From: Ignavibacteriales bacterium
GTDB lineage: Bacteria > Bacteroidota > Ignavibacteria > Ignavibacteriales > Ignavibacteriaceae
Direction of reading: 5' to 3'
DNA length: 64,000 nucleotides
NCBI GenBank assembly: GCA_016707585.1
Contig: JADJHL010000008.1
Span: 868,001 to 932,000 of the forward strand
How positions within the stretch are numbered: the stretch's first letter is position 1; the number at the start of each line of letters is the position of its first letter. Below the pieces are notes generated by a model. The model saw only the letters and a program-made list of their open reading frames with translations, was not told the origin of the DNA and searched no databases. Of the stretch, positions 34,254 to 43,277 are shown one piece after another. The translations under genes were made by a program, and so were the position numbers.

Positions 34254-36479
34254 ATGGCTAAAACAAATTTCAAAAAAAATAATAACAACAAGAAAAAATT
34301 GTATATCTGGGGAACTATAGTTTTTCTTTTCCTTGCACTCGCAATCTACACTTATAGTGGAGTTCCATCTTTAGATGAACTTGAAAATCCAAAACCACCA
34401 CTTGCAAGCAGAGTTTTTTCTGCAGATGGTGAATTGATTGGACAATTTTTTATTGAGAATAGAATTGCAACTGATTTAGACAGCTTACCGCCTTATGTTA
34501 TAAAAGCTTTAGTTGCAACTGAAGATAGAAATTTTTATGATCATTGGGGTGTTGATATACCTCGTTTCTTTAAAGCAATGATCAAAAATCTTTTCTCACT
34601 TTCATTAAGAGAAGGTGCAAGTACAATTACACAACAGCTTGCAAAAAATCTTTACTCACTTAAAGAGGGAAGAGAAAACCCGCTCGATAAAGCAGTAAGA
34701 AAAGTTAGAGAATGGATTTCTGCAATTCAGATTGAACGCACTTTTACTAAGAATGAAATTGCTGAATTGTATTTAAATGTTTCTTACTTTGGAAGAAGTG
34801 CTTATGGAATTGAATCAGCAGCAAAAGTTTATTTTAACAAACGTGCAAAAGATTTAACACTGCCTGAAGCTGCATTATTTGTTGCGCTTCTTAAATCATC
34901 AGTTAATTATGATCCTGTTACAAGATATGAAACTGCTTTACAGCGCCGTAACCAGGTTATGTATAACATGGTTGATGTTGATATGCTTACTGAAGATGAA
35001 TACAATCGTTTAAAGCAGCAACCGATTCAATTAGCATCAGAAAAATTAAGCCATGTAAGATCAGAAGCTCCGCATTTTTTGGAATACATCCGACAGCAGA
35101 TGACAACACTTGCGGATAAGTATGGATATGATTTATATAGAGATGGTTTAAATATCTATACAACACTCGATCTTCGAATGCAGAGAATTGCAAACCGTTC
35201 TGCTAAAAAACATATCGCTGAATATCAAACATTGTTTGATAAAAACTGGAAATGGGATAGTAATAAAAGTTTATTAACTGATCTTCTTGATAAAGCAATT
35301 AAAAATGATGCGCGTTATAAAACAGTTACAAGCAGGGATGCAAAAGCAAAAATTTATAATCGATTAAAGTATGATGTTGATTTTGTTGACTCAGTAAAAA
35401 AAATTGCACAAACTGTTGAAGTTGGTTTTGTTGTTCTCGATCCCAAAACAGGATTTATTAAAACACTTGTCGGTGGAGAAAATCAAAACTTTGGTAGAGG
35501 ATTAAATCACGTAACAGGAATCAGGAGACAGCCAGGTTCATCATTTAAACCTTTTGTTTATGCAACAGCTTTAGAAAATGGTTACACTCCTGCTAGTACA
35601 GTTTTAAATCAGCAGTTTAATTATAACGGATGGTCTCCATCAAACGCAGGTAATGGTTACAGCGGATACGAAACTTTGCGCTGGGGTTTAGCAAATTCTG
35701 TTAACGTTATTGCAGGCAGATTGACCATTAGCGATATGGCTCCACCTTACCAGGTTGTAAAGTTTGCACAGCGAATGGGAATAAAATCTCATATGGATGC
35801 TTATCCATCTATCGCTCTTGGAACTGTTGAAGTTACTCCACTTGAAATGGTTTCAGCAATGGGAACTTTTATTAATTCTGGTGTCCATGTTGATCCAATA
35901 TCAATCATTAAGATTGAAGATAGAAATGGTGTTGTACTTGATGAATTTGTTCCTGAATCAGTTCAGGCAATTTCTCCGCAAACTTCTTCTATAATTGTAG
36001 ATATGATGACTGATGTTATTAACTATGGAACTGGTGCAGGAGTTAGAAGATATTTTCAATATCCAGCGGCTGGTAAAACCGGAACAACACAAAAGTTTTC
36101 TGATGCCTGGTTTGTTGGTGTTACTCCCACAATGGTTGCAGGTGCCTGGGTTGGTTTTGATGATCATCGTGTTAAGTTTACAAATTGGTATGGGCAGGGA
36201 GGTAGAGCAGCTTTACCAATCTGGGCAATGTTTATGGAAGGTGCATACAAAGAACTAAAACTTCCATTAAAATATTTTACTTTGGCAAATGGAGTTGAGA
36301 TGGCAACATTCTGTAAAGAAAGTATGAATCTTGGCGATGCAAAATTAGCTACAGATGCTTGTCCCGAAACTTATACTGATCTTATTAATTCTGGCAAAGC
36401 ACCGGGATACTGTGAAATACACGCTGGCAATGGTGGAAGAATAATCCACGAGAATAAAGATGCTGATAGTGAATGGTGA
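34254..36479 (+). CDS. Penicillin-binding protein 1A (class A PBP)
   Basis: A 741-residue bifunctional peptidoglycan synthase. A membrane helix lies at about 17-36. The glycosyltransferase domain has EDRNFYDHWGVD, the GASTITQQLAKNLY segment and the KVREW motif (about 60-240). The transpeptidase domain has the SxxK nucleophile in PGSSFKPF, SVN in ANSVNV and KTGTT. It polymerises glycan strands and crosslinks peptides in the periplasm. The C-terminus carries a short Cys-containing tail beyond the catalytic domain. It follows the LpxH-like gene in one envelope operon. Confidence 0.95.
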   Translation: MAKTNFKKNNNNKKKLYIWGTIVFLFLALAIYTYSGVPSLDELENPKPPLASRVFSADGELIGQFFIENRIATDLDSLPPYVIKALVATEDRNFYDHWGVDIPRFFKAMIKNLFSLSLREGASTITQQLAKNLYSLKEGRENPLDKAVRKVREWISAIQIERTFTKNEIAELYLNVSYFGRSAYGIESAAKVYFNKRAKDLTLPEAALFVALLKSSVNYDPVTRYETALQRRNQVMYNMVDVDMLTEDEYNRLKQQPIQLASEKLSHVRSEAPHFLEYIRQQMTTLADKYGYDLYRDGLNIYTTLDLRMQRIANRSAKKHIAEYQTLFDKNWKWDSNKSLLTDLLDKAIKNDARYKTVTSRDAKAKIYNRLKYDVDFVDSVKKIAQTVEVGFVVLDPKTGFIKTLVGGENQNFGRGLNHVTGIRRQPGSSFKPFVYATALENGYTPASTVLNQQFNYNGWSPSNAGNGYSGYETLRWGLANSVNVIAGRLTISDMAPPYQVVKFAQRMGIKSHMDAYPSIALGTVEVTPLEMVSAMGTFINSGVHVDPISIIKIEDRNGVVLDEFVPESVQAISPQTSSIIVDMMTDVINYGTGAGVRRYFQYPAAGKTGTTQKFSDAWFVGVTPTMVAGAWVGFDDHRVKFTNWYGQGGRAALPIWAMFMEGAYKELKLPLKYFTLANGVEMATFCKESMNLGDAKLATDACPETYTDLINSGKAPGYCEIHAGNGGRIIHENKDADSEW

Positions 36480-36485
36480 GTTTAA

Positions 36486-36713
36486 TGTACAATGTATAAT
36501 TTACAATGTACAATTATTTTAATTTTTTATTAGTTGAAGTTTACGATTTCCTTTTTCTTAATTGTACATTCTACATTGTAAATTGTTAATTGTTTTGCCC
36601 GGATGGTGAAATTGTTGAAAATCCCTATGGGAGTGAGCACGCTAGTTGACCTAGAGTATGATTGTTTTATTTTCTTAATTATACATTGATCATTGTAAAT
36701 TGTTAATTGAAAA
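36486..36713. repeat. AT-rich ACAATGTAC / TACATTGTAA repeats and duplicated tRNA leader
   Basis: The region before the tRNA contains an inverted pair ACAATGTA...TACAATGTAC at 36486-36515 and two direct copies of a 58-base block at 36557-36614 and 36674-36731. Each copy holds CATTGTAAATTGTTAATTG and runs into the first 18 bases of a tRNA-Leu gene. The spacing of the copies is 117 bases, which suggests a tandem duplication. No protein-coding signal is present. Confidence 0.65.
36597..36655 (+). pseudogene. Partial, broken tRNA-Leu copy
   Basis: The first 18 bases equal the 5' end of the intact tRNA-Leu at 36714. Then 23 unrelated bases containing a TCCC-TAT-GGGA hairpin replace the five bases GTAGA of the D-arm, followed by CACGCTAGTT that again matches the tRNA. 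The rest of the tRNA, including the T-arm and the 3' acceptor strand, is missing, so no cloverleaf can form. Confidence 0.7.
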
Positions 36714-36797
36714 GCCCGGATGGTGAAATTGGTAGACACGCTAGTTTCAGGAGCTAGTTGGCGCAAGCCATTAGGGGTTCAAGTCCCCTTTCGGGCA
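36714..36797 (+). tRNA. tRNA-Leu, anticodon CAG
   Basis: An 84-base cloverleaf can be drawn: acceptor GCCCGGA with TTCGGGC, D-arm GTG/CAC, anticodon arm CTAGT-TTCAGGA-GCTAG giving anticodon CAG, a long variable arm (TGGC-GCAA-GCCA) of the class II type, a T-arm AGGGG-TTCAAGT-CCCCT and discriminator A. CCA is not encoded, which agrees with the presence of a CCA-adding enzyme gene at 56984-58405. A run of T follows and may terminate transcription. Confidence 0.96.
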
Positions 36798-36830
36798 CAA
36801 TTTTTTTTATATTTTTTATAAGGGGTCTTT

Positions 36831-39248
36831 ATGAATAAGATCGGGTTAGTTTTTTGTTTGGTTCTTTTCTTCTCATTTTCATTTCAAGTAAATGCACAAT
36901 GGTTTTGGCAAAACCCTTTGCCTCAGGCGAATACAATAGGATCTATAAGTTTTGTAAATGAAAACACCGGTTTTGTTGTTGGTGTTGGTGGAGCATTGAT
37001 AAAAACTACTGATAGTGGAGAATCTTGGATTAACATCAATATGCCCAGCAAGCTTTTTTCTGATATATACTTTGTAAATGAATCTGTTGGATACATTGTT
37101 GGTTACTGCGGTGTAATTTTAAAAACAACCAATGGTGGTAATGAATGGTTTGATATTTCTATTGAAGATACAATACATCTCACGTCGGTTTATTTTACTT
37201 CATCTGATACTGGCTTTTGTGTTGGTGAAAATGGCATAATAATGGGGACCGAAGATGGAGGAGGTAACTGGGAGTTTATTGAGAGCGGAAGTAGTGGTCC
37301 CTTATTTACAATAAAATTTATTAACAAGAATATTGGATTTATTTGTGGTTGGGATGGATTACTATTGAAAACAAGTGACGCAGGAGCTTCTTGGGTTCCA
37401 AAATCTATTGGAACCACACAATCATTGATATCTATTGATTTTGTAAATGATTCAGTTGGATTTATTTCAGATATCAACAGTAAAATTCTGAGGACTACGG
37501 ATATTGGAGAAAACTGGATTGTACGCCATATAGATATTGATATTTTTATTCCAAGAATTGACTTTCTTAATGAAATGACTGGTTATGTAGTAGGTTATCG
37601 ATCTGGTTCAATTGGGGTTATTGCTAAAACTAATGATGGGGGGCTCACCTGGACACAACAGTATTTAAATAATTCTAGGCAACTCATTGATGTAAGTTTC
37701 TTTAATGATAGTGTTGGAATTATCGTTGGAAACTTTGGAATAATTTTAAAAACAACTGACGCTGGAAATACCTGGGTAAATAAATTAGAAGGTTCATCGG
37801 CTAACTTGTATGATGTTTGTTCAATAGATTCCAATAGAGTTTTTGCAGTTGGAAAAAGTGGGACAATTTTATCTACATCCAATGGTGGTATAAACTGGTT
37901 AACTCAAACTAGCAATACAACTGTTGACTTAAACTCAGTTTATTTCATCAATCAGAATACAGGTTATGTTGTAGGAAAGACCGGATTAATTCTAAAAACA
38001 ACGGACATAGGATCGAATTGGATTAGTGTGTCGAGTGGAGTGAGTAATCATTTGGAATCAATTTATTTTCTGGATAATAATTTAGGATTTATTGTTGGAC
38101 AAAATGGACGAATAATTAAATCTACAAACGGTGGAAATAACTGGGTGGCTAAATCAAGCGGAACTACTTCAAATCTAAGAAGCGTTTATTTTGTTGATAC
38201 ACAAATCGGCTTTGCAGTCGGAACCAATGGCACAATTATTAAATCAACGAATGGTGGAGAAAACTGGGTCAATATCACAAGTGGTGTTACCACAACATTA
38301 AATGATATAAAATTTAGTAGTCTATCAAACGGGCTAGCCGTTGGGAACAATGGCGTAATTCTTAAAACGACTAATGGTGGTAGTAATTGGATTCCACAAA
38401 TCAGTGGTACAACTGATTCAATTTTCTCGATTTCTTATATCCCAAGTTTTAATGGTGGTGCAATCTATATCTGTGGTGGATTTTCCGCAGGAGGTTTGGA
38501 TTTTGAAGGAATCATCCTAAACTCAACAAACGGTGGAAATACGTGGACTACTAATGATTGTGAAAGCAGCAGGATTTTATACGATATTCGTTTTCCAAAT
38601 TCAACTACAGGTTACGCAGTTGGTGAGGGTGGAACAATAATTAAAACTTTTAATGCAATAGTCCCAGTAGAACTCATTTCTTTTTCTTCTTCAGTTACTA
38701 AAAACAACGTAACACTTAACTGGCAAACTGCAACGGAAACAAATAATCAAGGCTTTCAAATCGAGAGACGAAAAACGCAAGACGAAGGAAGTGAAGAATG
38801 GAATGTAGTTAGTTTTGTTAATGGTTACGGCACAACAACAGAACCTCAATCATATACCTTTGTTGATGAAAATCTTTCCGCTGGGAAGTATCTATACAGA
38901 TTAAAGCAAATAGATTTTGATGGAACGTTTGAATATTCAAACACAATTCAAGTTGAAATAAATTCACCAACAAAATTTTCATTAGAACAAAATTATCCAA
39001 ATCCGTTTAACCCTAACACCAGTATTCAGTATGCAATAGGCAGTAAGCAATTTGTAACTCTAAAAATTTACGATGTTTTAGGTAAAGAAGTTGCAACATT
39101 GGTTAACGAAGAAAAACCGGCAGGAAGTTATGAAGTGCAGTTTAATGTAGCGCAGGACTCCAGTCCAGCGATAAGCAGCGGTATATATTTTTACCAATTA
39201 AAAGCCGGAGAATTTGCTGAAACAAAGAAGATGATTTTGTTAAAGTAA
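36831..39248 (+). CDS. Secreted Ycf48-like repeat protein with T9SS sorting domain
   Basis: An 805-residue exported protein with a signal peptide ending at about VNAQ (residue 23). From about 25 to 620 it contains roughly a dozen repeats with the pattern of IKTTDSGESW and VYFVNENTGFVVG, the Ycf48/BNR-like propeller type, which probably fold as one or two beta-propellers. Residues about 630-715 resemble a fibronectin-like linker. The last 80 residues hold the type IX secretion sorting domain with NYPNPFNPNT, VTLKIYDVLGKEVATLV and a final KMILLK. It is therefore a cell-surface or released protein. Its ligand is unknown. The same repeat type forms the sensor of the kinase at 52833-54764. Confidence 0.88.
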   Translation: MNKIGLVFCLVLFFSFSFQVNAQWFWQNPLPQANTIGSISFVNENTGFVVGVGGALIKTTDSGESWININMPSKLFSDIYFVNESVGYIVGYCGVILKTTNGGNEWFDISIEDTIHLTSVYFTSSDTGFCVGENGIIMGTEDGGGNWEFIESGSSGPLFTIKFINKNIGFICGWDGLLLKTSDAGASWVPKSIGTTQSLISIDFVNDSVGFISDINSKILRTTDIGENWIVRHIDIDIFIPRIDFLNEMTGYVVGYRSGSIGVIAKTNDGGLTWTQQYLNNSRQLIDVSFFNDSVGIIVGNFGIILKTTDAGNTWVNKLEGSSANLYDVCSIDSNRVFAVGKSGTILSTSNGGINWLTQTSNTTVDLNSVYFINQNTGYVVGKTGLILKTTDIGSNWISVSSGVSNHLESIYFLDNNLGFIVGQNGRIIKSTNGGNNWVAKSSGTTSNLRSVYFVDTQIGFAVGTNGTIIKSTNGGENWVNITSGVTTTLNDIKFSSLSNGLAVGNNGVILKTTNGGSNWIPQISGTTDSIFSISYIPSFNGGAIYICGGFSAGGLDFEGIILNSTNGGNTWTTNDCESSRILYDIRFPNSTTGYAVGEGGTIIKTFNAIVPVELISFSSSVTKNNVTLNWQTATETNNQGFQIERRKTQDEGSEEWNVVSFVNGYGTTTEPQSYTFVDENLSAGKYLYRLKQIDFDGTFEYSNTIQVEINSPTKFSLEQNYPNPFNPNTSIQYAIGSKQFVTLKIYDVLGKEVATLVNEEKPAGSYEVQFNVAQDSSPAISSGIYFYQLKAGEFAETKKMILLK

Positions 39249-39257
39249 AGATAATTT

Positions 39258-39480
39258 ACTTTGGCAGGATTAAGTCTTATCTACTAAAATGTAAATATAT
39301 CTCAAAAAATTCAGGTCAGCCAAAACGCATTGATATAGTTGCATTAAACGCTTACGACACATTCCTCTTGCCAAAGTAGTTACAATGCGTTATAAGACCG
39401 ATTGCATTTGCAACAAGTTGCAAACCGAGATGCAGCAAAGGCGCCCCAAAAGCTAAAATTGGATGAGCTTCAGATAAAAA
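39258..39480. other. Structured intergenic region of unknown nature
   Basis: The gap of about 315 bases between the T9SS protein and mdh holds two interleaved inverted word pairs: ACTTTGGCA near 39258 with TGCCAAAGT near 39374, and AACGCATTG near 39328 with CAATGCGTT near 39386. A perfect TTTGCAAC/GTTGCAAA stem follows near 39408-39425. Base composition is less AT-rich than in neighbouring spacers. No conserved ORF is evident; a minus-strand open stretch of about 40 codons has no start signal. It could be a remnant of a mobile cassette or a structured RNA. Confidence 0.35.
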
Positions 39481-39482
39481 AT

Positions 39483-39512
39483 AAAAAGTCACGAGACGTC
39501 TCGTGACTTTTT
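39483..39512 (-). terminator. Bidirectional terminator, 30-base perfect palindrome
   Basis: The sequence from A5-GTCACGAGAC to GTCTCGTGAC-T5 is a perfect palindrome with 15-base arms. It lies 53 bases after the mdh stop on the minus strand and can serve both directions because it has an A-run on one side and a T-run on the other. Confidence 0.85.
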
Positions 39513-39564
39513 AAGTTTTTATATTTTTTAATTCATTTCGCAGGAAAGGATTCCTGCACTACAA

Positions 39565-40530
39565 TTAAAATCCTAATCTTTCCATATCAGCAACTAGTTC
39601 AGTAACTGCTTTTACTGAGTTATCAAGTAAAGTTTGTTCTTCAGTATTTAACGCAAACTCAATAATTTTTTCAACACCATTTGCACCAAGTACTGCAGGA
39701 ACACCAACATAATATCCATCAACACCAAATTCACCTTTTAACAAAGCACAAACAGGCAGTACACGTTTTTCATCATATATAATTGCTTCTGCCATTGCAA
39801 TTGCAGAAGAAGCAGGTGAGTAAAAAGCAGAACCTGTCTTTAATAATTTTACAACTTCACCACCGGCAGCTTTAGTTCTTTCAACCATTGCTTTCATAAC
39901 TTCAGCAGCTTTTGTTTTATCGTTATATTTTTTCTCAAGTAATTCCATTACAGGAATGCCGTTAACATTTGCATAACGTACAATCGGAACCATTGTATCA
40001 CCGTGTCCGCCAAGAACCATTGCATTAACATCTTTTACAGAAACGCCAAGTTCCCAAGCAATAAAAGTAGAAAAGCGTGATGAATCTAAAACTCCTGCTT
40101 GACCCATAACTCTATTTTCAGGAAAACCAGTTATCTTCTTAAACAATGTTACCATTGCATCCAAGGGATTTGAAATGATGATTACAATAGAATTTGGTGC
40201 AAACTTTTTAACATTCTCTGCAACATTTTGCATAATCTTTGCGTTTGTAACTAATAAGTCATCACGACTCATACCGGGTTTACGTGGTAAGCCAGCAGTA
40301 ATGATTACAAGATCAGAACCTTCAATATCTTTATAATCATTTGTACCGGTAACTTTACCATCAAAACCATCTACACGCGATGCTTCAACAATATCAAGTG
40401 TTTTGCCTTGAGGTAAATCTTCAACTATATCAAACATTACAACATCACCAAGTTGTCTTAATGCGATAAGTTGAGCAAGAACGCCACCAATTTGTCCGCC
40501 ACCAATTAAGGAAATTTTTTTGCGTGCCAT
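39565..40530 (-). CDS. mdh: Malate dehydrogenase
   Basis: A 321-residue NAD-dependent malate dehydrogenase of the LDH-like type. It has the nucleotide-binding loop GGGQIGG, the substrate-loop residues in GLPRKPGMSRDDLL (with the Arg pair of malate enzymes), the NPLDAMV segment and the catalytic His in GGHGDTMVP. It interconverts malate and oxaloacetate, so it links to the citrate lyase product oxaloacetate, although it is not in that operon. The gene has a good ribosome binding site (AGGAGT) and stands alone with its own terminator. Confidence 0.96.
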   Translation of the reverse strand: MARKKISLIGGGQIGGVLAQLIALRQLGDVVMFDIVEDLPQGKTLDIVEASRVDGFDGKVTGTNDYKDIEGSDLVIITAGLPRKPGMSRDDLLVTNAKIMQNVAENVKKFAPNSIVIIISNPLDAMVTLFKKITGFPENRVMGQAGVLDSSRFSTFIAWELGVSVKDVNAMVLGGHGDTMVPIVRYANVNGIPVMELLEKKYNDKTKAAEVMKAMVERTKAAGGEVVKLLKTGSAFYSPASSAIAMAEAIIYDEKRVLPVCALLKGEFGVDGYYVGVPAVLGANGVEKIIEFALNTEEQTLLDNSVKAVTELVADMERLGF

Positions 40531-40631
40531 TTTATACTCCTCTGAAAAATTTTGTTAAAGTTTTGATTTAAAATAGACAAGTAAAAAAGTAGATGCAAAG
40601 AACTTTAATGGAATTTTAAAATATTGGAGTT

Positions 40632-40703
40632 ATGACATTAGAAGAAATGGAATTGTTACATTACTCAATTGTTGAATTGTTAGAAGAGGGAAGGAAAAAT
40701 TAA
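40632..40703 (+). CDS. Possible 23-residue small protein
   Basis: A short frame starting with ATG after GGAG, encoding MTLEEMELLHYSIVELLEEG and three further residues. It reads like an amphipathic helix with many Glu and Leu. The spacing between GGAG and ATG is only two bases, shorter than usual, so translation is doubtful. It overlaps the end of the convergent anti-sigma kinase gene by four bases. Confidence 0.25.
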   Translation: MTLEEMELLHYSIVELLEEGRKN

Positions 40704-41110
40704 ATTTTTAATTTAAGAATTGTTTCAGTTCCTTCAGGAGTTTGGTTGTATGATAATCCATCCATATAAATACGCATTAAATATAATCCACGACCTGAAT
40801 CTTTTAATAAATTTTCAGGATCAGTTGGATCTGGAACGATTGAAGGATCAAATCCTTTTCCTTCATCTTTAATAATTATTGTAAGATTAGAGCCATCAAC
40901 AAAAACAGAAATTCTAACTAATTTTAGTTTGTTATTCTTGTTACCGTGAATGATAGCGTTAGTGGTAGCTTCAGTAACAGCTAAAAGCAATCCGTTCATC
41001 TTTTCTAATTCTAATCCTAACTCAACAGAAAAGAAATTTACAAACTCTTCAACTGTTATAAGATTATTCGGAGTGCTTTCAATTTCTAAATAATATCGTG
41101 GTTCAGTCAA
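40700..41110 (-). CDS. RsbW-like anti-sigma factor / serine kinase
   Basis: A 136-residue stand-alone GHKL ATPase. The N-box is EATTNAIIHGNKNN, the G1 box DEGKGFDPS and the G2 region DSGRGLYLM. This is the RsbW/SpoIIAB pattern: proteins that bind a sigma factor and phosphorylate an anti-sigma-factor antagonist. No antagonist (STAS) gene or PP2C phosphatase is adjacent; a PP2C gene lies at 52108 but next to another kinase. The target is therefore not visible from the window. Confidence 0.85.
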   Translation of the reverse strand: MTEPRYYLEIESTPNNLITVEEFVNFFSVELGLELEKMNGLLLAVTEATTNAIIHGNKNNKLKLVRISVFVDGSNLTIIIKDEGKGFDPSIVPDPTDPENLLKDSGRGLYLMRIYMDGLSYNQTPEGTETILKLKI

Positions 41111-41158
41111 TTCAAATAATTATAATATTTTTAAGTGATGTGAATATATTGGTTTCGA

Positions 41159-43132
41159 TTAAAAATTCCAATTTACTTGCATGCTCAAACTAGCTTGTTC
41201 TTTATCTATACTATTTGTGTTTGAAATAAATTCGTAATATCCTCTAAACATCACATTCAGATTTCTCCACGCATAAATATCTACAATTGCAATTGGACCA
41301 ATGCTAAGAAACTTTGTACTAAGGTTTCTTTCCAAATTTTTATAGTTGTAGGTGTTTAGTAAAAACATTCTAAATCCAATAGAAAAAATTGAATTACCTC
41401 TTGTTAAAATAAATCTGGGTTCAAGATAAATTTCTTCCAAAAATCTTGTTGGCACGGATGAGAACTCACCAAAATCAAAATCACCAATCTCTGAAATTTT
41501 TAAATAACTATAAGTAAAAAATGAAACATCCTTTGTTAACTTGATATTTGTAGAATCAATTCCGGTAAGTTGTCTAAAAGCATAACTCTGATAATTTGTA
41601 GTAATATCTTCAAAATCATAAACTGTATAATTTGCTGCTACTTCAAAACTGTTGTAAGATTTTATAAGAGATCCGCTATAATCGCCTCCCGTGCGTAATC
41701 TAAAAATTCTATTAACATTGTTATTCGAGCTTCTACTTGCAAACAGGTAAACTGTGTGGCCGTAAGTTCCTTCAAAATTTACAAACGCAGCAAAGTATGG
41801 ATTTAATTTTTTTACATATCTTAACCTTAAAATTGAAAGCAGTTCATCCCGATCATCATCATTAAACTCGCTTTGCGTATCAAATACCAGTTTACTTTGA
41901 TAAAGGCTTAAACTCAATATATCAGATTTTGAAATGTTTAGATTGCCGTTAAAAGATAAAGTAGCGCGTGTGGAATTGTTATTTTTTTGTTCTTCTAATT
42001 CTGATTTGTCCTCAAATATTGATTCGGTTAATCCATCAAATCTTTCTACTTGATGTTTTTCATCTCGTTCATAAAAATTTATTCTTAAATTTCCATTAAA
42101 AAATTTTGAAGCATAAGAAGTTACAGCATCAAACTCAAGTTTTAATTCGTCTATTTGAGTATCGTAAAGTGAGCCTGAAGCTAACTCAGAAGTTTTATAT
42201 CTGATATTTCTATCAATAGATTTCCAATTAATTCCACCAGCAATATCAAGCGAAAAAATTTCAAGAAATCCAGCGTAAGATAGCCTATCAAAAAAATGAT
42301 AATTAGTTTCTGTTCGGCTTTGAATATTGTTATTAACATTAAACGTTAATGAAGTAATTGAATCAGCTTCAAAATAAAAATCTTTTCTATTCTGTGAAAA
42401 CTGAGTTCGGATATTGTTGTTAATATTACGTTCAAAATTATTTGTAACAGATAAAGTATAAAATCTAATTAGATTTCTTCTTGGTGAAATATCATCATTC
42501 CTAAATCGTAATTCAGAATTAATATTAATATCTGAAAATCGTAAATCGTCAAGAATCGCTTCAAGACCGTATAAACTTCCATAATCTGTTGTACCTATTT
42601 GCCTGTTGTGTGAATATCCACCAAAAGGACTTAAATGTAAATTTTCTATTGGACGAATTTCACTATACAGAGCAGCGTAGTTAACCGCGGATTCATTTAT
42701 TCCGCCAATTGTACGATTATCGGACAAAAGGGAACTGTTACCTGCAAGTCCAAACGAAAAATCTTTTAAGTAATTATACTTTGCATTAAAATTAAAATTC
42801 TGTTCATCGCGTGTATTTCTACTTTCGTTTCTAATAAATGTTGATCCAAAACTTTCATTTAATCTTATATAAACTTTATCGGAATTTTCAATAAACTGAA
42901 ATCTTGAATTTAGATAAAATGTATTTAGTTGTTTGTCTATGTTTGATCTTAAAAAATTTACACGAACAATATTACCTAAATATTCAAGGCTATCTACGCG
43001 AGTTTGTGAATAAGTATTTGTTGTAATTGCAAAAAACAAAATAGAAGCGGCTAAAATAAATAGTCTTAAAAATCGTAGTTGTTTGTAATGAAGTATCAAA
43101 AAAATCTCTGTTACTTTGATATATAATTTCAT
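41159..43132 (-). CDS. Unknown outer-membrane beta-barrel protein
   Basis: A 657-residue protein. The N-terminus contains a hydrophobic segment (about 20-38) ending in TYSQ that acts as signal peptide; the true start may be at an internal Met, since the first 20 residues are unusually long for a signal. The rest alternates short polar and aromatic strands with Asn-rich turns, like a barrel of 20 or more strands, and ends in SMQVNWNF with the terminal Phe expected of outer-membrane barrels. I recognise no plug, so it is not a TonB receptor. Function unknown. Confidence 0.6.
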   Translation of the reverse strand: MKLYIKVTEIFLILHYKQLRFLRLFILAASILFFAITTNTYSQTRVDSLEYLGNIVRVNFLRSNIDKQLNTFYLNSRFQFIENSDKVYIRLNESFGSTFIRNESRNTRDEQNFNFNAKYNYLKDFSFGLAGNSSLLSDNRTIGGINESAVNYAALYSEIRPIENLHLSPFGGYSHNRQIGTTDYGSLYGLEAILDDLRFSDININSELRFRNDDISPRRNLIRFYTLSVTNNFERNINNNIRTQFSQNRKDFYFEADSITSLTFNVNNNIQSRTETNYHFFDRLSYAGFLEIFSLDIAGGINWKSIDRNIRYKTSELASGSLYDTQIDELKLEFDAVTSYASKFFNGNLRINFYERDEKHQVERFDGLTESIFEDKSELEEQKNNNSTRATLSFNGNLNISKSDILSLSLYQSKLVFDTQSEFNDDDRDELLSILRLRYVKKLNPYFAAFVNFEGTYGHTVYLFASRSSNNNVNRIFRLRTGGDYSGSLIKSYNSFEVAANYTVYDFEDITTNYQSYAFRQLTGIDSTNIKLTKDVSFFTYSYLKISEIGDFDFGEFSSVPTRFLEEIYLEPRFILTRGNSIFSIGFRMFLLNTYNYKNLERNLSTKFLSIGPIAIVDIYAWRNLNVMFRGYYEFISNTNSIDKEQASLSMQVNWNF

Positions 43133-43277
43133 CGCAATTATAATGTTTATGCAAACAATAAACCACTTAACTTTTGGGTAGAATTATTTACAGAAAACAC
43201 TAAAAAACATTAAAAGTGCTATGGAGTTTAAATTGACAATCAGTCATAATTTGGATAACTTTCGCAACAATTTTTAG

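Noticed and set aside
39300..39440. Integron attC site
   Set aside because: Only the outer words resemble attC; the interior lacks the long imperfect stem and no integrase or cassette gene is near. Kept only as an unexplained structured spacer.
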